Origin: Brasenia schreberi
Lineage: Eukaryota > Streptophyta > Magnoliopsida > Nymphaeales > Cabombaceae
Assembly (NCBI GenBank): GCA_036023115.1
Contig: JAYKKT010000089.1
Span: 10,318,001-10,382,000 of the forward strand
Length of the DNA: 64,000 nucleotides
Direction: 5' to 3'
Below the pieces are notes generated by a model, which was not told the DNA's origin, made no database searches, and saw only the letters and a program-made list of their open reading frames with translations. This document shows positions 12,122 to 34,381 of the stretch, in pieces. Position 1 is the stretch's first letter, and every line of letters starts with the position of its first letter. The position numbers and the translations under genes were made by a program.

Positions 12122-12415
12122 CGATGCAGCACAGTCTGCTTTTGATCATCAATTAATGGCACATAAACTAAGATAGTTTCCACTAAAAAACCTTATTAGC
12201 AAATTGGAGTGAAGTGGTTTTGTTGTCTCAAAATGAATATTAAAATAAGCCTAAACAAGCCTCGACTTGATGACCCTTGAATTCTCACCTCTTTCATATG
12301 CTTCGCCATTTTAAAAAAACAATACTTGTCAGGTACATGGAACCACTGTTCTCCTGCTAGCGAATCCACTCAGAAGAACCTTCCAAGCTGATGGCCGTGA
12401 GTTCGATATGGACGA

Positions 12416-12485
<70 letters not shown>

Positions 12486-12511
12486 GTGTGTGTGTGTGTG
12501 TGTGGAGAGAG
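12416..12511. repeat. Palindromic compound microsatellite (CT)(CA)(TA)(GT)(GA)
   Basis: In order: about 25 bp of CT, 27 bp of CA, 18 bp of TA, 18 bp of GT and 8 bp of GA. Each block is mirrored by its complement on the other side of the TA centre, so the tract is an imperfect inverted repeat able to form a hairpin or cruciform. Confidence 0.9.
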
Positions 12512-12663
12512 AGTGGGTGAAAGTGGCAAAGTGCAATACATACTCTCCTTTTCTGTAACTCGTTGCCAGTTCAACTAGCTCTTAACCACCTTCCTCCACC
12601 CGTATACAACCATTTAGTGATATCAGCCACCAATGCCACTACATTCACTCCTTTTCACCATAC

Positions 12664-13830
<1,167 letters not shown>

Positions 13831-14110
13831 ACCTGGCTAAAATCGATACTGGCAGATCCAAACTGCCAATTCTGGTTTTGATTCCGTCTGTTCTAGGTTT
13901 GGCTTTTCAACCGTTTCGTTTTCAGTTCTGGATCCGGTGTAGTTCTGGTTTTATTTAGAAACACACATATTAAAAGTAGGGTTTGGTAAATGGAACCTAT
14001 TTGAAAGAGTTGGATCTATTTGGTTTTCCGGTTACATTCCCAGTTCGTTACGGTTCCAAGTACGATTTGGTGGTCTAGTTTCGGTCTGTTTCAAACCGGG
14101 TCTGGGTCAG
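13831..14110. repeat. 'Ggttttggttccg'-rich dispersed repeat
   Basis: Phrases such as ttctggttttgattccg, ggttttccggttac and ttcggtctgtttc recur. This is the reverse-complement style of the 6189-6509 and 7145-7262 repeat. Non-coding. Confidence 0.3.
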
Positions 14111-16410
14111 CTCCAAACAGGGCACGTCTAAAATAATATAAGTAGCATATTTTGAACTTTATCTTATTGCCATTATGATGACTTCAAGACAATGCAGTGG
14201 TAGTGTTTGATTAACAAAATAAAGTCATGGCAGAGGTCAATGCTAAGGACAACATAAATTACTCAATCAATGGATGCAGCGCCCATCGAATATTTAAGAA
14301 TTTTCTTTTTAAATACCCTTTTCAGTAGAAAATGTATTATTATTTTTATTTTAGTAACCCTTTTATTTTTTATAAGAATCCCAATAACGAATCAGATTCT
14401 GCCAACTCGAAAGCTCATCTTCATTATTATAAACACATATAAATCAGTAAAATTAAAAAACAAAGAAAAAGAAAAAGAAAATGCTGTAGGCTCACTGGCA
14501 CGTCAAAATAGGTTCAACGTAGGGCTAGGTTGGCTCGGTTCAAAACAATATGAATGGTCTTAATGATCATACGTGAACCTAGCCACTGTAACAATCACGA
14601 TCATGGAAAAATTTCTCTCTATTATTAAAATCGTTCTAACAGGAATATACGATTTTGATAATTCAACCAAGGTCATAATCTTTGATCCTTATAATATTGT
14701 TAGCACGAAAAATAAATAGAAGATTATTGGGCGTGTGAGTGAGTGCCAATATACTCTCTACCTTCGAAAAGATCGTCATTGAAAAGATCAGCCGAGCTGG
14801 GGTCCCTCAATGAGGAGGAACATGATATATATATATATATATATAAGAGAGGGGGTCCAGTGACCACAGAGCATATCATGCTTTTTCTAACGTTCCTGTG
14901 GGCATTATTCGTAAGGAGGCCAAGAGATTGCAGCTCGCTTGATCTGTTTCTTGCAAACTTTGTAAACAGTTTGAGTTTGATATTTTATTTAAACTAGTTT
15001 GATTAATTTTGAATGTTGTTTATGATCTTACTTGTGCGAGGAGTGTTCATGTAGCATTGACTCGGGTTGAGATGTTGTCGTAATTCCTGGGGGTGTGACA
15101 ATTTTAAAGGTGGAGGATATATTTCTTTTTTTTTTCCATGAAAAGATAATAACTTTATTGAAAAAATTAAAAGATACAAGGGACTCAATAGAGTAGCATA
15201 TAGTGAAAGACGAATACCAACATAAAACCAAAAAATATATACAACTATAAAGAAAATACATAATTAAATATGAAGAAGCAAATCAAACAAATTGCACCCT
15301 ATTGTACGTTATGGATGTCATATATTAATATTTTAAAATGCAAGGAAGGAATCATGGTTTTTAAAATCAAATCAAATTAAAAGCTATGGTCTTGTTCGAT
15401 TCTTTAAAAATTGAGAACCTATTATATTTGGTATAATTCGAGGGTTGATACTAGAAATGAATCAACTTGGATCATCAGCACATCAGTAGTGGGCCCATGA
15501 ATTATTTTAAGGTGAAGTGTACTTGTATTATGATGTATATATTTATGAGAATTTGGGTGTAGTGCATGCCTCACCTTGCCCTAAAGTGGTTCTTTTGTAT
15601 TAGTAAGTAAAAGATTTTTTCAAAATCACCAACAGATTGCTTTTTCTTATTTCGAACTTTATTTAGTTCACGTGTAATTTATAATATATTAAATATATAG
15701 TTTAACTATTTTTTCGTTTCATCCTAAATTGTTTTTATGTATTATTTATTGGGGCCAGTACTTTTTCAATTAAATTTTGGGATAACAAAGTTTAAATCTA
15801 GCATGCATGTTCAAAATGTATTATCTCAAATTTGTCCACACGCACAGTTGCTGGACAACACGAGTTAGAGAGTCGGCAAGATCCAATTGAAACGAACCAT
15901 GATACAAACTTGACCCAAAGAACACACACACACACACACTTATGATCTTGTTGTCGCCGAAAGTGATCGAGAGTTTGTCACGTACCCTTTGTGATTTTTC
16001 GACATCAATGTGTCCTAAGAATCATCAGAGGGTCTCCTGTTCGAATTTTGAATCGATCCAGTCACAGTGATCCTTACAACTGTTGAATTGATGACCCGTC
16101 TTTGCGAAAAATCGTCGACCGGAATTTGGCGTCTCGCTATCGAAATTAACCCTGCTTTCAATCTCCACCACAGACAATGGAAGCAGGTATCTGATCAAAA
16201 GCCGACACCCCCATCTTTTTAGAGAGTAGATCTAATTACGGGCACTCGCGAAAGAGAGAGCATTTTTTTTTTTGGAAGAATGGGAAAGGAGGGGTGTGCA
16301 CCTTTGGATGTATATATATATGGTTTATGTAATATATGTGCAAGCAAATGTGCTAAATCAATCTTATGTTTGAGAATCATTTGTATGATTGCTTGTGCAC
16401 GTAAACAAAC
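14111..16410. other. Gene-free AT-rich DNA
   Basis: No gene is supported. A short (TA)n tract lies at about 14826-14845 and (AC)n near 15922-15940. Sequence near 15850-16200 is less AT-rich, but no coding frame or splice pattern is visible. Confidence 0.45.
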
Positions 16411-16412
16411 AA

Positions 16413-16454
<42 letters not shown>

Positions 16455-16669
16455 TTCATATACACAACGCATTGTATACCATAGGCAAAAAGCAACAAGG
16501 TCCCACTGCCACAGCACCACTTTTTGTGGTGGGACCTCCTCACTTTCGGACATACACCGTTACACATTGCTCAATATATATATTGTAAAAAAAATTTATT
16601 GAACCTTTAATAAAAAAGACTGACGATTCAAAGAAGAGTTTACCAACTCTCATCCTCTCTCTTTCCCCT

Positions 16670-16716
<47 letters not shown>
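16411..16716. repeat. Facing microsatellites (CA)n(TA)n ... (AT)n(GT)n
   Basis: (CA)n(TA)n at about 16411-16454 and (AT)n(GT)n at about 16670-16716 are mirror images about 215 bp apart. They form the arms of a widely spaced inverted repeat. Confidence 0.85.
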
Positions 16717-18789
16717 ATGAGTGAGTAATTGGATCTTGTCTATCTATATTGTTCACTCATGTTCGATTATTATTTTATAGAATTTAGAGTATAATATATT
16801 TTGTGCTTTTTTGAAAGCTCTAAAACTTTTTAAATTACATTCATGTCACTAAGAAGGAATGAATTGGTGTGCCTAGGGTCTAGTTATATATATGTGTGTT
16901 GCTCTTAAAAGCTAATTTTATTTACTGGGTTTAGAAAATTTTCGTGTTTATACACAAAAGTTGATGACATAGGTGGTCGCCGTGGAGAAGCGCTTGCAAC
17001 ACGACCCACTCATTCACAAAAAGGAGCCCAACTGATCCAATACAGTCCAAACCCAATTTGGACCAGTACAAATTGACATGCGGTTAACAAGCAGATCAGA
17101 TTTGGATCCAGGATTTGGGTTACCTGGTACGCAGTGTGGTGTCTCAGATCCCAAAGAAGCATTACATTAAAGATTTGGTTTTGCTGTGTGAAATCCGGGT
17201 CCAAATCCATCACCTAATAATCCGAATAAGTGTAGTTCAATTTCGTGAAACAAACCGAGTTTCTTGGAAGCCATGAGATGGGTCCGTCCCACCTTTAAAA
17301 GAAGAAGAACAAATAAATAAAATCAGAGAAAATCACATAAACGCGAAAAAGCGAAGGGAAGTACTGAATGTTTATGTCGTGAAGAAAGTCTCGCGGGACC
17401 CACAGTGTGCTTAACTGACAGCCACCTGGGTACAGCTGGCACCGTACGCTGGATTCGCAGCTGCCGTCGCCGGTCGGTGGACGTCGAAACCCGTAACCGC
17501 ACGAGGTACCTAAATTACTGACTGACCCTCCAACTTTAAGAAAAAACCCAACGGAACGCGTCATCAGCCTTTATTCAGCGTGTCGCTGTGAAGTACACTC
17601 TACGTAGACATATGAAGGCATCGTAAAACTATGCCAAAATACGTATGATACCAGTGGCAGATCTACGTAGAGGTGTGGTGGCGCAGACACGTCACCTGAA
17701 ATTTGAAATCTCAAAAAAAAAACTGCAGCTCACATTTGAATCCATGGTTGTAAGAGATAATTTGCCCCACCTTAAACAGTTTGATTTGCGAAGATTCTAG
17801 ATACATCACTGTATAATATGAAACTGTCAGCGTATATAGAAGTTATATAATTCGTAGAAGGTTCACACCTTCACTGGGAGGCCTATCGGCTCACAAATTC
17901 CATTATGTATTGTTACCTAAATAAATCACTGGTTCACTACCTTTAAAACGCGAACTAGGAGTCCTTGATTGTGTGTTTGGAAAGTTATGTCTGAAAATTT
18001 GGATTTTGAATTCTATGCTCATAGTTTCAAGTTTGATTTGATTGTGCAATAATGCGAATCTCGGTCGCATGAAACTCTAATTCTATAAACTCAATTTGAA
18101 TAAAAAACTTTGACACTTGAAACAGGTGAGTTTTATACGGAAACTTAAGTATCTCTTTTTTTATTATTTTATTATCTTATGTAAAAACCCAAGCATCAGT
18201 ATCACTACTAAAATCAAATATGGTATCATGATCACTCATTGTAAATGAGCCTAAGCCCGTAGTTCTAGTGTAAGGGTCTTGACACCACGAATCAGACACA
18301 CCCTTAAAGGCATGAACCGGTTGTATTAAACATGAACCGATCGATTAATTGGAAGAGTTGGGCCATAAAAAGTGAACCAAGGACTTTACATGAAAAATTC
18401 AAGCTCCTCTTTCTGGCTCGTGTTACTACCTGTATTTCATAGAAAAAAATGAACGTAATTAAATACGGAACGACAGTTGCTATGGACCTAGTATCAGAAG
18501 CTTGGCACATCAAATCAAATACATTCTGAATGTCCAGTTTTGAACATTCAGATGTCTAAATTAAAAATTTGAGTCTGCTGAATGATGGATGAAGAGCTTT
18601 CATGTTTTTTTGTTTTAAATTGTATTTGCATTTGAATAGGTTATGGCGATATCAACAGTGTTGGTGGTTAACTCATGCAATCGACACACACTCATTCATA
18701 ACAAAAACATGAGGTATTATGCAGATCCATACACAGCGTATGGGTATGTAGTGGATTAGCAAAAATAGATGATCATATGGATAAATTCA

Positions 18790-18792
<3 letters not shown>
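16717..18792. other. Gene-free DNA
   Basis: A relatively GC-rich stretch lies at 17360-17520, but its open frames are short, unspliced and unrecognised. Nothing else is supported. Confidence 0.45.

Positions 18793-18870
<78 letters not shown>
18793..18870. repeat. Compound microsatellite (TA)n(GA)n
   Basis: TA for about 45 bp followed by GA for about 33 bp. Confidence 0.95.
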
Positions 18871-18871
<1 letters not shown>

Positions 18872-19149
18872 CTATGCAATACTGGAGAAACTATATGTAT
18901 ATGTGTATATGTTTTTGAGGTGGTGGCTATTTTGATTAACGGTCGGGTGAATAGTAGAGGGTGGTGGCAATTGTTAAAGGATAGGAGATGGCAAAAGGAG
19001 GCTTTGAACATCATTAAATATTGATCACGGACTAAATCATTTCTCTCTTTATATAGAAGAGTTAAATATTACTTTTTAACCTTTTAAATGGCACTTACAA
19101 AAGTAAAAGGTGGATGTAAGAATACATTATCAAAGGTGCACAAGTTCAA

Positions 19150-19249
<100 letters not shown>

Positions 19250-19539
19250 GAATGAAGAGGATACTCCGAGTGCATATACTCATGGATTCTAGCCATACTC
19301 TCGAGGAGATTAGAGATGACGCTAATAAAACATTTTTTTTTTGTTGTAATAGCCAATGACAGTGCCTTGTTGGTACCGTATCTACTTGTCCATCAAGGAT
19401 GATGATCATGCATCTACTGAAGTACCCCAACATATATTTATATATACACATATGCATACATACATATATGTGTGTATTAGCATAAGATTTTTTAGATGAT
19501 AAATACTTTAATGGAAAGAATAAGGACCATTAAAATGTG

Positions 19540-19645
19540 TTGGAGACAATGAACATTATCTTCATCTATGACTCGTGATTCAACTCAATGACAATATAGG
19601 GTTTATGTAGCTGACCCCACTCAATGTAGGACAAGGCTTGGTTTA
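19540..19645 (+). mobile_element. Possible RTE LINE 3' tail
   Basis: The words gtttatgtagctgaccccactcaatg...gacaaggcttggttt match the pattern of the terminal segment of the window's RTE copies (gtagctgaccctgtctaacatgg...aggcttagttg). The copy is short, and its tail lacks a clean TTG repeat. Confidence 0.4.
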
Positions 19646-20960
19646 ATTTGGCTGATACAAAATATAGTATAATTACAACTAAAAATCACCTAATAAACTC
19701 CAATTCTATGAAGGATAAGAACAACATTCGGCTAGTAGGGGTAGATCATAGTATGCTTATTAGACATGTTTATAATTTACTAACAAATACGGATTATATG
19801 GCAGCACCATGGCCTATGTAATCTTAATCTTTAGAGTCGTAAAGTCTTTTTTTTTTATAATTATTGTATTTTTTGAAAAAAAGGTTTACCAAGTTGTCAA
19901 CAGTCAGCGTAGAATTTAATCGTTCTCTTTTACTGTGAATTCTTCGACTTATGAATGTGGGGAGCAATGAGCATGACATGGCCGGTTATGAACCGGTTTG
20001 GTGGTTCAAATTAGATCTAAACCGCCGGTAACCAGAACCGATTGAACCGATTTCGGAGCAATAACCAGAACTGAGATTATTCGATTCAAATATTTTTCAT
20101 GGTTTCTGAAAACTGGTTTCAAAATGAAAGTTGTTTATATTTGTGAATTCGCCCTTATATTTCAAGGGTCGTCACAGCTACATTTTTAGGGCAACCACCT
20201 TTGAATAGCTCGATTGTGGTTCCAAATTTCAAGCAAATCCGGATATGTCTGATGAGAAAAGCTCAAATTTTGTTTTGATTTTATTATAAAACTAATAGTT
20301 GCTAGACACTTTCTCATGTCGGACTCTATTATTATTGCATCATCCATTGGATTGTAGAGTTGAAGTATATAGCACTCGTCAACATCGATACAAAGAACTG
20401 ATACAAATACAATGCGAGATGAACACCTTGACCACTATTATCAAATCGATCACATAAATAATTGTGATGATCAATAATGTTTAACAAATTGACCACATAA
20501 ATAATTGTGATGATCAACAATGTCTAGCAAGAGATCTATATGTGGCACCTCCCACTCTCCCTCTAAAATATGTAGATAAGTAGTCATGTTATATTATTTG
20601 AAATAACGTCAAACTAATTAAGAAGACAAATGATTGAGATGAAAAAGTTAAAATAAATAAGGCACTGTTGCACAACAAATTTTAAGTTGTCTTGTATCCC
20701 AAGCTCTGATGTATATATTAAAAAGACTTTGTATATCAATTTAGTTTACAAGAGATGAGCGAGTCAATATTTAAAAAATAATTATTTTTTGCTTTATTTA
20801 TTTATTTTGCATACACCAATTTATGTCATATAAAAGTCATTGTATAAGACAGCTCTGATAATAATTAACTCGGACCAAGTGGGGTGTGCAAAGATGATCG
20901 AACATACGATTAGCGTATAATACAAGTTAAGATAATACGTTCATTTTGTATTTATTTATT
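19646..20960. other. Gene-free AT-rich DNA
   Basis: There is an 'aaccggtt'-rich patch at 19985-20060 and a tandem duplication of about 55 bp near 20430-20530 (phrase 'accacataaataattgtgatgatcaa' twice). No gene. Confidence 0.45.
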
Positions 20961-21552
20961 ACTTAGGAGAAAATGAAAGAGGAAGCGGCGTCTGGAAATA
21001 GCGACACGTATCCACTCGCATGGGTGCCCTCCGTTTTGTCTGGCCTTTCCATTTTTCCCCTCACTCTCTCTCTAAAAAGGAGGGAGAGAGAGAGGCGTCT
21101 CTTCTTATCTGGCTGGCCGACTGTGGAGCGGCGGCGTCTGTCCGTGTCCCTCACGGCCTCTGCCTGACTGAGTCTTCAGATGTGTGATAGTGTATAGTAA
21201 GATTCATGGTCGACGGGAGTAGCGAGCGACCATCAATCTCCTTTGTACAATACGTTTTATCCTTCGATTTGAAGTCGCCAACGAGCAGTTAAATCTCATT
21301 CCTCGTCGACGTTGTGTGCATCCGTCTGGAATATCGATCGACCTGCTATATTCTTCGTTGATGGCCTTATAGTCGGAGAAGGAGCGAGAGCGAACATTAA
21401 TCTCGTTTCAATTGTTCGTTGCTGTTGCTTTCATTCATAGTGGCGAGCGCGAGAGTGCGTTAAACTCCTTGGTATCGAGAGAGAGAGAGAGAGATTGGTG
21501 GTAGTGTTCTTTTTTGTATCTATCGAAGAAGAACAGGATTTTCTTTTGGTTG
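20961..21552 (+). promoter_or_regulatory. Probable promoter and 5' leader of the hexokinase gene
   Basis: This is the sequence directly upstream of the hexokinase ATG. It is more GC-rich than the DNA before it, has CT/GA tracts (near 21063-21095 and 21477-21496) and has no ATG in frame upstream of 21553. No TATA box stands out and the transcription start is unknown. Confidence 0.4.
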
Positions 21553-30433
<8,881 letters not shown>

Positions 30434-30991
30434 TCTCTCTCTCCCTCTCTTTCCCCATGTATATATGTTTATATGAGGAGGGATGTGGGATTGTTGTGTG
30501 ATGTATGGATAAACGGGGGGGGGGGGGGGTCTGTTTTATGTTTTCTTGTTGATTCCTTCAATTATTTGCGCATTTTTTTCAAGTGTAAATAATCCAGTGT
30601 CCCTATGAATAAGCGAGTCTAGGGACTCTCTTATCTCGGCATTCGCATTCTAGGTACGGTTCCATTATATTAAATGCGTGGCAGGAACCACAGAGATTTG
30701 TGGACAGACCTATGATTCGCATTCAATCGAAGACTGAAAGCAATCCGATGCAACAACCAAATATAGTGTTTTGTTGACAGACCTATGATTCTCGGTTGAG
30801 GGAGCTGCTCCTATTGAGAATTGGATCATATTGAATCCTGTCTAATGTACGTCACTTTGGATTCTAGATCTAGTGATAATTGATGCAAATAAATCTATTT
30901 TTACGTTCGTTGTCTGTGAAACCAGTTGACAATCACGAGAGACAGTAGGTAGGGATGGGGGTGGGTTCGGTTGACTTTGTGGGCTCGGAGA

Positions 30992-31615
30992 TCGCCGTGT
31001 ACCTCAGGCTAACGCATGATGGTCCAGGGATGGGGGCTGCACTTCTTGCTGCTGCTCATTCTTCCTCTAGCGTTGGTAGTCAATAATCTCTCTCTCCCTC
31101 TCTCTCCCCATGTATATATGTTTATATGAGGAGGGTGTGGGATTGTTGTGTGATGTATGGAGAAAGGGGGGTCTGTTTTATGTTTTCTTGTTGATTCCTT
31201 CAATTATTTGCGCATTTTTTCTAGTGTAAATAATCAGTGTCCCTATGAAAAAGCGAGTCTAGGGACTCTCTTATCTCGGCATTCGCATTCTAGGTACGGT
31301 TCCATTATATTAAATGAGTGGCATGAACCACAGAAATGATGACCATTCAATCGAAGAGTGAAAGCGATCCGATGCAACAACCAAATATAGTGTTTTGTGG
31401 ACAGACCTATGATTCTCGGTTAAGGGAGCTGCTCCTATTGAGAATTGGATCATATTGAATCCTGTCTAATGTACATCACTTTGGATTCTAGATCTAGTGA
31501 TAATTGATGCAAATAAATCTATTTTTACGTTCGTTGTCTGTGATACCAGTTGACAATCACGAGAGGCGGTAGGTAGGGATGGGGGTGGGTTCGGCTGACT
31601 TTGTGGACTCGGAGA
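30992..31615 (+). repeat. Tandem duplication, unit 2 (copy of hexokinase 3' end)
   Basis: This is a near-identical copy of 30338-30991, offset by 653 bp (for example tcaggctaac at 30351 and 31004). It repeats the code for the last hexokinase residues (LRLTHDGPGMGAALLAAAHS and the rest to the stop at 31083-31085) and the same 3' flank. It has small deletions: the G run is shorter, and about 25 bp are missing near 31335. No acceptor-like start precedes it, so it is a non-functional 3' copy. Confidence 0.85.
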
Positions 31616-33535
31616 CTGTGAGCACAGAGGTCCAGTGAAAGCCAGTGTCACAACGGATCATTTCTTCGGTAACTCGTTTCTCTGTCCTCTTCTTGGCATT
31701 TTACTCCACTAGTTCTCGTAGTCTACCAGTGGACCTCTGTGTTTAGCTCAGCATACATACATAATATTTTTTGGATAGAAAATGAAGCTAAACCAACTGT
31801 TTTTGTATCCCCAGCTAATATGTTCTCATGCTCTGTTCATCTCAAGCAAGTGCAAAAAGCTGAACAAAACCGGTAGCAAGCCAATGAATGCACACACAAC
31901 CAGCTCGGTTTTTTCAGCAGTTCATGTAAAATGACAAATATATGATGGGTACATGCGGTATAATAACAGGGAGAAACAAAACGAGGGAAGAAGATGCAGC
32001 TTCTGCCAAGGCCGGACAGGGGAGCAGTTACCAAGTTATCAAAGAGCGAGAGGGATGGGTGAGAAATAGTATGCCGAGCCGGCAGTTGTAAACGAAACAA
32101 TTAGATCAGCCTTAAAGGAGGAAAAGAGGCAGATTGCAGATATATGAGAGGCGAGAGGCATTATTATATAGAATCATTGTCACGAACAAATGCAAGCAAC
32201 AGCCAGACAACTCCTGCAATCTTGTACAATCTTGTACTGCATCTCCACAGCTTTCCTGTATTCTGTAAAAAAAGAAACCAAAACCATTGGCTTGTCGCAA
32301 GTAGAAGGCTAAGTGCCACATTGTGGCGATGCCATCTCATGGGTTTAAATGCTAGTCAATGTGGCAAATATTTTGAGCTAAAAAAAGGCATATTTCTTTT
32401 CTAACATTGGAAAAGTGTTCATAATTACACCACACCTGTCACCCTACTTTTCTTGTCAAATTATAAGATCTTATCATGTGTGTTTATGAATTTGATTTGG
32501 GTTCCCAACTTTGAGGATCCATTTACATCAAATTCTAACTTTGGACAAGGAAAATAGGATGACATGTGTTCTATAATTACCATACTTTAACCTTGTTCAA
32601 TAGAGATACCTATCTTGGCAATATTGATCTCCTTTCTCAAAAATGAAATGATGCACTTTCTTGTCTAGATGAAGCCAATTTAACATCTTTTTCAACAATA
32701 GGCATATATGATTTCTGCCTACATGTTACGTTATATCCAAGTGTTGTTTAGGAAGTAATGTTAATTATATATATGAGTATGAGTTGTATGAACAAGCAAA
32801 CAACTACTTTAACCTCTTTTCCGATTCTATAAGGCATCCCATGTCACACAAAAAACGATGCACCATCAATATTGTAAAGATTCAGGGAAAGGCAAATATA
32901 GTTTTCATAAGAGAAACTTGCATTCCCTTCCGAATTTGATTTGGATTACCAATTTTAGAGAATCTATGCAAATCAAATTCTAACTGTTGGACAATTCTCT
33001 TCTCGAAGGGTATGGAGTAAAATTGTTCAACAGACTGCATGTTTCTCTTGCACGAATCCTTTCCACTAGTGAGGGAAAATGACCTTAAATTTTTACAAGT
33101 TTTTATATGCGTCACCGTTCATATTTTTACATTGTTTTCTCTCGAAGGAATAGTTTGAAGATAATATGCCAATGTCTTTCAAAACTGCCATAATGGTGTG
33201 TTCATGTGGCATTTTTAGGGTATTGGCTGAAGCTGATGTTAGGAAACTTAGTCTGGTGACCTTATTTGCTCTCATTGTACTGCTATTTGCAACCCATGAT
33301 ATGTTTGGACGTTCGTACACATCTTGGATGGGAAAGGTTATCTTTTTGGGTTACCTCATAAAAGTTGGACTCCTTTACCTTCTTGGTTGCTCCACAATGC
33401 AGCAGCTAAAGTATTCAGCGGGGAGTCGTTATTTGGTTCTGAAATCACAATGAGAAAGAGGTCAGAAAATAAGAACTTTTTCCTACTAAAAAGGATTATT
33501 AAAAGTTTAAAAGGCAGCCCAACAAGTTATCTCAC
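31616..33535. other. Gene-free region with an imperfect internal repeat
   Basis: A segment at about 32488-32550 (tttgatttgggttcccaact...catcaaattctaac) recurs imperfectly at about 32935-32995. I find no supported gene. The last exon expected for the neighbouring E2 pseudogene was not found here. Confidence 0.45.
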
Positions 33536-34039
33536 CTCCTAGTAGACTTTGAATTGACAACAGGTGGTTCTCACATCATACGCAGATGACCATTTGTCCT
33601 AATAAAAAAAAGTTCCTTATTCACCAAATTCATAACCTGAAGAAATCAAGATAAAAAAGTAAATAAAAGGATGCCAACCTGAAGGATGTCTAAGCAGATG
33701 TTACCAACGGCATCAACATTTGGATGGAAGCACATGGTTTCAAACTTGACCATCGGTGGTTTGAAAGGATACTCGTTAGAAAGTGATAATTTGTAGACCA
33801 TCCCGACGGTGCGTTCCTTTCCAAATAAATATTTTGTCTGCTTCAAGAAATGACGAAATTCCTGGGTCTCCACTCATCTGAGTCATATAAGATCAAGGAA
33901 ACAGCTAATAAGGCATGCCAAAGATTTAGAGTGGAAAACACTAAATGATTATAAGAAAGAAGACGAAAGGAATGGCTAAGAAAACCTACCATTAGAGCCA
34001 TAAGTTCAGACTGCAACCTGTTTCATGCACCCCATAAAC

Positions 34040-34354
34040 TGTTAATGTAATAGGGTACCGTTGGGAAGCCCCAACGGCTAGTGGTGGCCGGCCAGCACTA
34101 GTTCAGCCCATTTTCTTTCTTGCTTCTTGCTACTTACTTGCCTCTTGTTATGTAAAGTGTCTATAAATAAGACATCATTCCATGAATAAAATCATGCAGT
34201 CTAGTACTGCTTCTTGATTCGTTTTGTGTATGCTTCCGCTCTTGTCAATCATTCTTGAAGATAGACATTCGTCAGTGAATGTCATTTGACTCTCGGCGAC
34301 TTGGTAATATTGATTTGTGCAACATCAACCTTTGATGATCGACAATTATTTACA
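34040..34354 (+). repeat. Left (5') LTR of Copia A
   Basis: 315 bp, starting tgttaatgtaatagg and ending attatttaca. A ctataaataag TATA-type box lies near 34161. Confidence 0.88.
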
Positions 34355-34381
34355 TGGTATCAGAGCCTCGGATTGAAGAAA

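Noticed and set aside
33093..33320. Minus-strand frame with 'PNIS', considered as the missing last exon of the E2 pseudogene
   Set aside because: Only four residues agree, the sequence after them does not fit the expected E2 C-terminus, and no acceptor precedes it.
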